Below, in pieces: positions 8,284 through 15,027 of a stretch of 64,000 nucleotides of DNA. The notes under the pieces were generated by a model. The model was given only the letters and a program-made list of their open reading frames with translations, did no database searches and was not told the DNA's origin. The stretch's first letter is position 1. Each line of letters opens with the position of its first letter. Where the stretch lies: assembly GCF_000632715.1 (NCBI RefSeq), contig NZ_BAWO01000001.1:1-64000 (forward strand), written 5' to 3'. Both the position numbers and the translations under genes were made by a program. This DNA comes from Parageobacillus caldoxylosilyticus NBRC 107762. Its GTDB lineage: Bacteria > Bacillota > Bacilli > Bacillales > Anoxybacillaceae.

Positions 8284-9156
8284 ATGAGAAAATGGACCAT
8301 TCCAATCATGACGATCGCAGCAGCGTTTTTATGTTTGATTCCGTTATTTTCCCTTTATTCCCACAATTCAACAAAAGAAACGATTATCTTTTTCCCGATC
8401 CACCCGCAAGCTACATTTAAGGAAGCAAAAACGACGTTGCAGCTGCAGCCGCAAAAACGGAGGGGAAAATATTCACTGCTTTGGTCAACGTCCTCTTCCT
8501 TAGACAGAACCGCCTATTTACGCCAGGATATTTCTTTGCTTTTTGCGGATGGCCGTCTTATCGACCGTCTTTCTAAATGGGAGAGTCATAGGAAAACGTT
8601 AACACAGCGAAAGAAAGTAACAGCCAAAGATAGCCGTTTTTTTCAAACGATTTCGTTTCACTATGGCGAACTCCATGAAGGAAATGCCATTACGAGCAGC
8701 CAGACGATGACAAGCGATTATTTATATGTCATCGATTCGCCGTACCACCCGCTCACGTCGTTTCGCCGAGCGACAACAGAAGAGGAGAAAGAGTGGCAAC
8801 GAATATTAAACAAAACAACAAACGGATATCTTCAGCATAAAGCCCAATCGCTTTTATCACACTTTTCCATCCAAGCGCAGCAATATTATTCATTATATTT
8901 ACCTGACTTAATTATGTATAATGAACAGCCGTTGCCAGACCTTTCGATGAAAAAAACACAAGAAATCATCGGGAAGCTTTGGGAAGGAATGTATAAATCT
9001 TATTTCCTCGGCATAAAAAAAGAGGATGGTTCCATCCTCTCGCCAATCGGCAGCACCGTACCGCTTATTTTAATAAGCAAAGACTACTCCCACTTAATTG
9101 TACTGATCGAGGCGGAAAACGGGGAGAAATTTCAGTTAATCCAAAAAATAACCTAA
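8284..9156 (+). CDS. Unrecognised membrane-anchored or exported protein
   Basis: A 290-residue protein I do not recognise. Residues 1-28 are a basic start plus a hydrophobic segment, a signal peptide or anchor. The mature part is hydrophilic, rich in Ser/Thr/Lys, with no cysteine cluster or catalytic motif that I can see. The ATG follows a G-run (GGGGGGG) at a good distance. It is divergent from the SpoVAF-like germination gene with 129 bp between them, and its last four bases overlap the end of gluP, convergent. The divergent layout invites a link to spores, but the sequence gives no proof. Confidence 0.75.
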   Translation: MRKWTIPIMTIAAAFLCLIPLFSLYSHNSTKETIIFFPIHPQATFKEAKTTLQLQPQKRRGKYSLLWSTSSSLDRTAYLRQDISLLFADGRLIDRLSKWESHRKTLTQRKKVTAKDSRFFQTISFHYGELHEGNAITSSQTMTSDYLYVIDSPYHPLTSFRRATTEEEKEWQRILNKTTNGYLQHKAQSLLSHFSIQAQQYYSLYLPDLIMYNEQPLPDLSMKKTQEIIGKLWEGMYKSYFLGIKKEDGSILSPIGSTVPLILISKDYSHLIVLIEAENGEKFQLIQKIT

Positions 9157-10328
9157 AGGCGGAATCCGATCAATAAACCTAAAGCAGCAATGCTTACCGT
9201 GACAAATAAGGAACGAGCTTGCCGCTTCCAAGCAACATGATTGGGCAAATGGACGATACCGGCGGCAAGAAATCCGCCAATCAACCCGCCAATATGGCCG
9301 GCATTATCAATTCCGGGAACAACGATTCCAAATAACAGATTGATAATAATCAGGCTGATAATATTCGTCCCGATCGTTTGGAAAAAAAGATGCCGATATA
9401 CCGTCCCAAAGTAAAGCAAGGCTCCAAATAAGCCAAAAATGGCGCCAGATGCCCCCGCGGAAAGGGACGACGTGAACAAAAAGCTGCCAAGCGTCCCAAA
9501 AAAACCGGCAATCATATAGATGCAGAAAAAGCGCCACGATCCGTAAAGACGTTCCACCATCATGCCTAAATAGTAAAGCGCAAACGTATTCATCAATAAA
9601 TGCAAAAACCCGATGTGCAAAAAAATCGGTGTAAAAAAGCGCCACCATTCCCCTTCCCAAATAAGGGGATTAAATTTTGCCCCATATCGAATCAACACTT
9701 CGGGATTCGTGCTGCCGCCGCTCCATTCCATCAACAGAAACAACGCTACTTGCAAAACGATAAAAATATAGGTAAAAACAGGCTTGCCGTATTCAAACAA
9801 CCTTCTTTCTCGTTCCTGTTGTTCCCTTACTTCCTGGAAAATACGGTGTTTCAGCCGCTCCGCTTCGAAAAATGGATCGCTGTCATCACTGATAGGAGAA
9901 AGAACAATAGGCGTTTCGATCGTGTCTGTTAGCTGTTGCAGCGAATGCTCGATGTTCCCCGAGTGGATCAAAAGCGTCCGGAATACGCCGTTCCGCCGCT
10001 GCGGAAGCGGAAGCGGCTTTGCGATCAAAAATTCCCAATCATCAACAGGAGGATAGGTGGAAATATAAATATTCACCACTTGGTCCGCTTTACCAATTTT
10101 CCGCCTCGGTAGTTGCCCGACAACACGCCAAGCATATTCCATATCCCGTTTCAGCTGTTGTCCCCAATCGATATCATCACGCACGATGCGGACGAGCGGA
10201 ACACGCCGATTCTCCAGTGACTCCAGCCAAATTTCATTCACGCGGTGGGATAGTTGGACAATCCGGTAACGCTGTTTTATAAAAAAATAAATGAGCTGCC
10301 AAAATAGCCATTCCATTTTCCCATTCAA
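9153..10328 (-). CDS. gluP: Rhomboid intramembrane serine protease GluP (YqgP-like), no TPR tail
   Basis: A 391-residue rhomboid protease. Residues 1-175 form the soluble N-terminal domain; membrane segments start near 183. Core motifs are HLLMN (243-247), GASGAIFG with nucleophile S294, and AGHIGG with H345. These correspond to S288 and H339 of B. subtilis YqgP, which works with FtsH on membrane proteins such as the magnesium transporter MgtE. B. subtilis YqgP is about 507 residues with a C-terminal TPR region; this protein stops after the last membrane segment. The start is TTG at 10328 with GGAGG five bases upstream; it overlaps the HAD gene's stop by four bases (TTGA). Confidence 0.93.
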   Translation of the reverse strand: MNGKMEWLFWQLIYFFIKQRYRIVQLSHRVNEIWLESLENRRVPLVRIVRDDIDWGQQLKRDMEYAWRVVGQLPRRKIGKADQVVNIYISTYPPVDDWEFLIAKPLPLPQRRNGVFRTLLIHSGNIEHSLQQLTDTIETPIVLSPISDDSDPFFEAERLKHRIFQEVREQQERERRLFEYGKPVFTYIFIVLQVALFLLMEWSGGSTNPEVLIRYGAKFNPLIWEGEWWRFFTPIFLHIGFLHLLMNTFALYYLGMMVERLYGSWRFFCIYMIAGFFGTLGSFLFTSSLSAGASGAIFGLFGALLYFGTVYRHLFFQTIGTNIISLIIINLLFGIVVPGIDNAGHIGGLIGGFLAAGIVHLPNHVAWKRQARSLFVTVSIAALGLLIGFRL

Positions 10329-11068
10329 CGTCTCCTCCCCCTTTTTTCCATAACATGAGGCTCCCCCAGCAATATGGAAGCTAACTGTTCCACACTAAGG
10401 CAGATGACGGCAGATGGCGCCGAAACGGCGGAAACAGGTTGCTGCTGGAAATAAATCGCCCGCCATCCAGCATGAAGCGCTCCCATCACATCCAGCTCCC
10501 AAGAATCACCGATATATACCGGCTGTTTTCCAAACGGCAATCGACGTTGGGCGCAGCGGAAAATCGCCACATCAGGCTTTTCACATCCAACCTCCTCGGA
10601 AATAACCACTGCGTCGTCGGAGAAAAAGCGGCGCAACCCGGCGTACGCAATTTTCTCACGCTGAATGGCACTTTCTCCATTGGTTATAATACCAAGCGGA
10701 AGCGAAAGGCTTTGCAACCGTTCGAGCAGCGAAATAATTCCTGGCAGCGCAATTGCAAAACGGCCGACTACTTCATCAAAATAGGCGTGAAACTCATCTG
10801 CCGTTTTCACACTTATCTTTATATGAAAAACACGCATCGTCTCAAGGAAGCGAAGGCGGCGATACTCCTTTCTCGTCAAGCGCCCTCCCGCATAATCCGG
10901 CCAATAGCGATCGCAGTATGCTTTAAATACACGAAACCATGGCAAAAAAGAAACAGCTTGGTTTGGGAAAAACGTTGTAAAGCAATGGTAAATGGCCGTG
11001 CGGAATGTCCGCTCATAGTCAATAAGCGTATCGTCAAGATCAAACCAAATGGCATCCCACTGTTTCAT
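10325..11068 (-). CDS. HAD-superfamily hydrolase (YjjG/YfnB type)
   Basis: A 247-residue haloacid-dehalogenase-type phosphatase. Motif I is FDLDDT (nucleophile D10, D12), motif II is IITNGE, and the late motifs CEKPD and YIGDSWELDVMGA are clear, with a helical cap between. YjjG/YfnB relatives remove phosphate from nucleotides or small metabolites; the substrate here is unknown. It is translationally coupled to gluP by a four-base overlap. The start ATG has only a weak GTGTGG site. Confidence 0.9.
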   Translation of the reverse strand: MKQWDAIWFDLDDTLIDYERTFRTAIYHCFTTFFPNQAVSFLPWFRVFKAYCDRYWPDYAGGRLTRKEYRRLRFLETMRVFHIKISVKTADEFHAYFDEVVGRFAIALPGIISLLERLQSLSLPLGIITNGESAIQREKIAYAGLRRFFSDDAVVISEEVGCEKPDVAIFRCAQRRLPFGKQPVYIGDSWELDVMGALHAGWRAIYFQQQPVSAVSAPSAVICLSVEQLASILLGEPHVMEKRGRRR

Positions 11069-11078
11069 TGTACCACAC

Positions 11079-11255
11079 TTAGCGTAATATCTGGGAAATC
11101 ATTGCATTGCGGACAAACGGAACACTCATGGATGAGCGGACAAACCACTTCTGCAAAATTCGGACACTTAATAAAGCGTTTACCACTCGATAGCGGTAGC
11201 GGTATATCACTATGCCGGCTATAATCGCCAATAACAGATAGACAAACTTGTTCAT
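11079..11255 (-). CDS. YqgO-like small membrane protein
   Basis: A 58-residue protein starting MNKFVYLLLAIIAGIVIYRY: one membrane helix (about 4-20) followed by a basic amphipathic part. It sits between gluP/HAD and the yqgN side, the place of yqgO in B. subtilis, and has similar size, so I call it YqgO-like mainly by position. The ATG at 11255 has GGAG seven bases upstream; an upstream in-frame start lacks a site. It is only 10 bp ahead of the HAD gene, so probably an operon with HAD and gluP. Confidence 0.65.
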   Translation of the reverse strand: MNKFVYLLLAIIAGIVIYRYRYRVVNALLSVRILQKWFVRSSMSVPFVRNAMISQILR

Positions 11256-11343
11256 CGTTCCACTCCCTCTATTATACAAATTCCTCTTTATTCTTTTTCC
11301 CATTCATTGATAAATTATGAAATAATAGCAACAGCTAAAAAAG

Positions 11344-11372
11344 AAAAAACGGACCAAAAATGGGCCGTTTTT
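11344..11372 (-). terminator. Terminator of the DUF92 gene
   Basis: AAAAACGGCCCA pairs with TGGTCCGTTTTT on the minus strand (one C-T mismatch), followed by a T-rich tail. Confidence 0.7.
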
Positions 11373-11411
11373 AGCAAAAAACTTCCGTCGTTCATATATC
11401 ATCTGCCTTTT

Positions 11412-12185
11412 TCAGAAAATGGATAAAACGACGTAAATCAATGTGGAACAGGCAATAGATAAAACATTCACCACATCATTGTTGACAAAACGGTACCCTT
11501 TCATATGCACCGTTTTTTGTCCACAATGTTCCTTTCGTTCCGTTTGCATCCCGCATATCGGACAGCGGTGCACCGCCTGCCAGACCGCACCAAACCATGT
11601 ATCAAACAAGCTGCCAAGCCACCCGAAAAAGGCGATCGTCATAACAGAAATGTTTTCCCATTGAACAGCGCCTGCAGCAGCGATAAAAGCAGCCCCGAAA
11701 AAGGCGGCAGCCGTGCCGAGCAATGTCACCGCCCCCGATGTTCCTGCTTCCACTTTTTTGAAATTTGTCAATAATCTTGGCGGCTGTTTGCTTAAACTGC
11801 CGATTTCCGATGCCCATGTATCCGCGTTGGCGGCAGCAACGGAAATAAGAAACAAAGGGAGCCAGGACGGTGATGGGTGGAATAAGGAAAGGAAGCTGAT
11901 CAAGGCAGGAATCCCCCCGTTTGCGAACACTTGTATATAGTCGCGGCACTCCCCTTTTTCTACTTTTTCCATTAGCTTTTTTTTCTTGTTTTTGCCGATT
12001 TTGCTCCACATGCTGGAACTGACAAAAAATAATCCTAACAGTATTAATCCGTTCCATGAAAATCCGATTCCAACAATCGTGCCAACAATGATAGTCGCGA
12101 TTGCTCCGGAAATGGAAAGCGAACGGATAAACCACCCTCCGAGCGCCACAATAGCGGAAACGATGATATATTGCCATTCATTCAT
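11412..12185 (-). CDS. DUF92 integral membrane protein (TIGR00297)
   Basis: A 257-residue polytopic protein with about six hydrophobic segments. The conserved DUF92 stretch SVAAANADTWASEIGSLS and the EAGTSGAVTLLGT loop are present, followed by a CPICGMQTERKEHCG zinc-like turn near 200-215. Plant relatives (VTE6) phosphorylate phytyl phosphate; bacterial function is not established, though a prenyl-phosphate kinase-like role is possible. It overlaps the upstream cyclo-ligase gene by eight bases, so the two are co-translated. Confidence 0.85.
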   Translation of the reverse strand: MNEWQYIIVSAIVALGGWFIRSLSISGAIATIIVGTIVGIGFSWNGLILLGLFFVSSSMWSKIGKNKKKKLMEKVEKGECRDYIQVFANGGIPALISFLSLFHPSPSWLPLFLISVAAANADTWASEIGSLSKQPPRLLTNFKKVEAGTSGAVTLLGTAAAFFGAAFIAAAGAVQWENISVMTIAFFGWLGSLFDTWFGAVWQAVHRCPICGMQTERKEHCGQKTVHMKGYRFVNNDVVNVLSIACSTLIYVVLSIF

Positions 12186-12747
12186 TACATTGTATAACCC
12201 CTTCGTTTGTAATAATCATTTGCACAGGAACGTCATGTTCTTCTATAGGCAGAGAGTCGACGACTTGGAAAGAATAGGCCAATGAAATCGTCGGCACTGA
12301 TACATGCCGCAAATAGCGGTCATAATATCCTCCGCCATATCCAATTCGATAACCATTCTTGGAAAAGCATATTCCCGGAACGATGATGATATTCATATCG
12401 CTTTTTTTTACTTCGTTCGTCAACGTTTCGATTGGCTCGCGCAGACCGAAATATACCGACTCAAGCTGGGAAAAAGATACGATCTTCCGGAATACCATCG
12501 TCTTTGTTGCCGGATCGCATTTTGGCACGCTCACCGTTTTCCCTTCTTGCCAGGCCCGTTCAATGATGGGAATGGTGTCGACTTCTTTTCCTTTCGAAAT
12601 CGTGATGCCAATGACGCGGGCATTTTTCCACTGCGGCAGTTCATATAGCTTTTCTGCGATTTGTTTATCATATGCTTGTTTTTCCTCATCGGTTAATTGC
12701 TCCAGCTTTGCTTGCATCCGTTTGCGGATTTGCCTTTTTTCCTCCAT
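12178..12747 (-). CDS. yqgN: 5-formyltetrahydrofolate cyclo-ligase
   Basis: A 189-residue enzyme that converts 5-formyl-THF to 5,10-methenyl-THF using ATP. The family's C-terminal signature GYRIGYGGGYYDRYL is clear, as is the N-terminal RKRMQAKLEQL with the ATP-binding basic residues. An excellent GGGAGG lies nine bases before the ATG. First gene of a likely operon with the DUF92 gene; rpmG is just upstream on the same strand with its own terminator. Confidence 0.96.
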   Translation of the reverse strand: MEEKRQIRKRMQAKLEQLTDEEKQAYDKQIAEKLYELPQWKNARVIGITISKGKEVDTIPIIERAWQEGKTVSVPKCDPATKTMVFRKIVSFSQLESVYFGLREPIETLTNEVKKSDMNIIIVPGICFSKNGYRIGYGGGYYDRYLRHVSVPTISLAYSFQVVDSLPIEEHDVPVQMIITNEGVIQCNE

Positions 12748-12799
12748 TTTCCTTTTCCTCCCTTATCCACATTCCGCCTAAGTCCACCATAAAAAGACA

Positions 12800-12830
12800 A
12801 AAAGCAGCAGGAACTTATTTCCTACTGCTT
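12800..12830 (-). terminator. Terminator of rpmG
   Basis: AGCAGTAGGAA/TTCCTGCTGCT stem (one G-U) on the minus strand, overlapping the rpmG stop and followed by TTTTGTCTTTTT. Confidence 0.8.
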
Positions 12831-12978
12831 ACTTCGTTTCACGATGAAGTAATGTCTTTTTACATCTTGGGCAATATTTTCTTAATTCAAGACGATCTGG
12901 ATTGTTGCGTTTATTTTTGGACGTAATATAGTTACGTTCACCGCATTCTGTACAAGCCAATGTAATGTTCACGCGCAT
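12829..12978 (-). CDS. rpmG: 50S ribosomal protein L33
   Basis: A 49-residue ribosomal protein beginning [19 protein letters not shown]. Two CxxC pairs (C9/C12 and C36/C39) form the zinc ribbon, so this is the zinc-containing type. The ATG is preceded by GGAGGGAAG. Length is the family norm. It sits between yqzD and yqgN as rpmGA does in B. subtilis. Confidence 0.97.
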   Translation of the reverse strand: MRVNITLACTECGERNYITSKNKRNNPDRLELRKYCPRCKKTLLHRETK

Positions 12979-13141
12979 GTATCTTCCCTCCAAACTACTT
13001 TAGTTGAACTTATTATAATCAGACCTTTCTATGATAGCATTTTTTTATGGCGATTTCCACATCTAAATTGCATCTTTTTCGCTTGATCAATGAAGTATTT
13101 CTTGAATAAACGAGCTATGGTATAGTGAAGTAGGGTGATAA

Positions 13142-13501
13142 ATGATGATCGAATATGTGATGATCGCTTTGGCCGTCCTATCTATTTTTCTCTTTATTGT
13201 TTCTTTTTTTGGCAAAGATGAAATAAACCGTCTTGAAGAACAAATCGACCATCTCACCATTTCGCTGGCGCAGGAAACCTATCAAATCAAAAAACGGCTG
13301 CAAGTGTTGGAAGAAGAATTGCTTATTCCGCATGAGAATGGATCGAACGCCATGCCTATCCGCCATGATGGGCTGCTTTCTTCTTCCCAAAAGCGCGTGC
13401 TGTTTCTTTACAAACAAGGACTCTCTCATGAACAAATCGCCCGCGAAACCGCCCTTACAACGGAAGAAGTACGCATGATTTTAAGGGGATTGGCACGATG
13501 A
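13142..13501 (+). CDS. yqzD: YqzD-like membrane protein with C-terminal HTH
   Basis: A 119-residue protein: a membrane helix (about 4-22), a coiled-coil-like charged region (28-60), then a C-terminal helix-turn-helix resembling sigma-70 region 4/LuxR, KRVLFLYKQGLSHEQIARE through EEVRMIL. The place between rpmG and the pst region and the size match B. subtilis YqzD, which is the basis for the symbol. It overlaps the next gene by four bases. GGGTG precedes the start. A membrane-tethered DNA-binding role is possible but only inferred. Confidence 0.7.
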   Translation: MMIEYVMIALAVLSIFLFIVSFFGKDEINRLEEQIDHLTISLAQETYQIKKRLQVLEEELLIPHENGSNAMPIRHDGLLSSSQKRVLFLYKQGLSHEQIARETALTTEEVRMILRGLAR

Positions 13502-13965
13502 TGACGAAGCAAACGATACGCTCCATCGCTCTTGGAATGCTATTTGCTACTTCCGTCATTGGCGCTGCTTACTACATGGAATCCGACACGTTAACAACGA
13601 CAAAACTTCATGAGTCACTGAAAAAAGAAGGGCTGATTGCGATAAGTGAATCAGAATATAAAAAGTTAAAAGAAGCAGCTAAACAGGATAGGACTCCTTC
13701 TGTTTCAAGCAATCCACCTTCATCCAAAACCGTATACGTTTACTTGCTTACGATTCAAAAAGGCGAAGCGCCAAACGACTTCGCGCAAAAATTAGAAGAT
13801 GCCCATATTGTTCCCGATGCTGATGCATTTGTAACCTATTTAGAAACACATAGGCTAACCCGCGACGTTCGTGCCGGTACTTACAAGGTACATAGCGGTA
13901 TGAGTTATGGAGAAATAGGCAATCTTATCACGAACAAATCCGATAAAAATGGGGTTATTCCCTAA
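13498..13965 (+). CDS. yqzC: YqzC-like exported protein with MltG-type substrate-binding subdomain
   Basis: A 155-residue protein with an N-terminal membrane anchor (about 9-25) and an extracellular part. Residues 75-150 resemble the small LysM-like subdomain at the N-terminus of MltG/YceG transglycosylases: KGEAPNDFAQKLEDAHIV, then RAGTYKVHSGMSYGEI. The catalytic half of MltG is absent. Position next to the YqzD-like gene, with an ATGA overlap, supports the YqzC assignment. Probably binds glycan strands or regulates septal wall synthesis, but this is inference. It ends inside the loop of the terminator at 13949-13984. Confidence 0.68.
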   Translation: MMTKQTIRSIALGMLFATSVIGAAYYMESDTLTTTKLHESLKKEGLIAISESEYKKLKEAAKQDRTPSVSSNPPSSKTVYVYLLTIQKGEAPNDFAQKLEDAHIVPDADAFVTYLETHRLTRDVRAGTYKVHSGMSYGEIGNLITNKSDKNGVIP

Positions 13966-13984
13966 AACAAGGGAATAACCCCAT
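13949..13984. terminator. Bidirectional terminator between yqzC and pstB
   Basis: Perfect 14-bp stem ATGGGGTTATTCCC with 8-base loop, five T on the minus strand. It terminates both convergent genes. Confidence 0.85.
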
Positions 13985-13993
13985 TTACGATGT

Positions 13994-14809
13994 TTATCCA
14001 AATCGTCCTGTAATATAATCTTCTGTTCGTTTATCTCTCGGATTGGAAAACAATTGACGCGTATCTCCAAATTCGATTACTTCTCCGTTTAGAAAAAATG
14101 CAGTTTTATCCGAAATACGTGCCGCTTGCTGCATATTATGAGTAACGATAATAATGCTATAGTGTTCCTTCAACTGTTGCATCAGTTCTTCAATTTTTGC
14201 TGTTGACACTGGGTCCAATGCAGAAGTAGGTTCATCCATCAAAATAACATCCGGTTCGACCGCCAAACAGCGGGCGATGCATAACCGTTGCTGCTGTCCC
14301 CCTGAAAGCATATGTGCATGCTCATGAAGGCGATCTTTTACTTCATCCCAAAGTGCTGCGGCACGTAAACTTTTCTCGACAATGTCGTCTAACGTACTTT
14401 TATTTCGTATCCCATGAATGCGTGGACCGTAAGCAACATTATCATAAATGGATTTAGGAAACGGGTTCGGTTTTTGGAAAACCATTCCCACATGCATCCG
14501 TAACTCTTCTACGTGGTAAGAAGGATCAAAAATATTACGGCCGCGATAAGTAACTTCGCCAGTAATGCGGACATTTGGCGATAATTCAATCATTCGGTTT
14601 AGCGTCTTAATATAAGTGGATTTTCCGCAGCCAGATGGGCCGATAATCGCTGTAATTTCTTTTTCATAAAAAGATAAGTGAATATTTTTTAAAGCATGAT
14701 GCTCTCCGTACCATACATTTAGTTGGTTTGTATGATATACCGTCTCCTTTTTCGCGGTTTCTCTTAATATATTCATATGAGTTCGTTCCATTGCTACCGT
14801 TGCACCCAT
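13994..14809 (-). CDS. pstB: Phosphate ABC transporter ATP-binding protein PstB
   Basis: A 271-residue ABC ATPase of the PstB type. Walker [10 protein letters not shown] at 57-65, signature LSGGQQQR, Walker [13 protein letters not shown], followed by [16 protein letters not shown] and the PstB-typical tail [17 protein letters not shown] in slightly varied form. I place the start at 14809, six bases after GGGGAG; an ATG 28 codons upstream lacks a site. It energises phosphate import through PstC-PstA. Unusually, it is alone: pstA ends at 22192, about 7.4 kb away, with pbpA, yqgE, sodA, a chemoreceptor and yqgB between. It has its own Pho box array (14918-14971). Confidence 0.96.
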   Translation of the reverse strand: MGATVAMERTHMNILRETAKKETVYHTNQLNVWYGEHHALKNIHLSFYEKEITAIIGPSGCGKSTYIKTLNRMIELSPNVRITGEVTYRGRNIFDPSYHVEELRMHVGMVFQKPNPFPKSIYDNVAYGPRIHGIRNKSTLDDIVEKSLRAAALWDEVKDRLHEHAHMLSGGQQQRLCIARCLAVEPDVILMDEPTSALDPVSTAKIEELMQQLKEHYSIIIVTHNMQQAARISDKTAFFLNGEVIEFGDTRQLFSNPRDKRTEDYITGRFG

Positions 14810-14917
14810 AAATGTCTCCCCTTTTATTTTTCTATAAAAAGGTAAAACCCACCTTTGATTCGCTATCGCTTTCACAAAAAACGTTTCTATCACTTGCTTA
14901 ATAAACCTTCTAAACTT

Positions 14918-14971
14918 AGGATAAATCGAAACTATTAACGATGTTTTAATTAAATGTTAAGCTTTTGTTAA
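14918..14971 (-). promoter_or_regulatory. PhoP-box promoter for pstB
   Basis: Read on the minus strand: TTAACA, TTAACA, TTAAAA, TTAATA, each separated by exactly 5 bp (plus-strand positions 14966-14971, 14955-14960, 14944-14949, 14933-14938). Nine bp further is TATCCT (14918-14923) as a -10. The 11-bp step and hexamers match the known PhoP direct-repeat consensus TT(A/C/T)ACA with N4-6. The same geometry is found before pstS and the chemoreceptor. Confidence 0.82.
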
Positions 14972-14980
14972 AATAAATTA

Positions 14981-15016
14981 AAAAAAGAAGGCACCGTACG
15001 GAAAGTGCCTTCTTTT
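14981..15016 (-). terminator. Terminator of pbpA
   Basis: 12-bp perfect stem AAAAGAAGGCAC/GTGCCTTCTTTT with a run of seven T on the minus strand. It insulates pstB from pbpA. Confidence 0.85.
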
Positions 15017-15027
15017 CCCGATATTTA

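Noticed and set aside
10439-11224. 261-codon plus-strand frame opposite the HAD hydrolase
   Set aside because: Antisense shadow of a clearly conserved gene; no ribosome-binding site and no family features.
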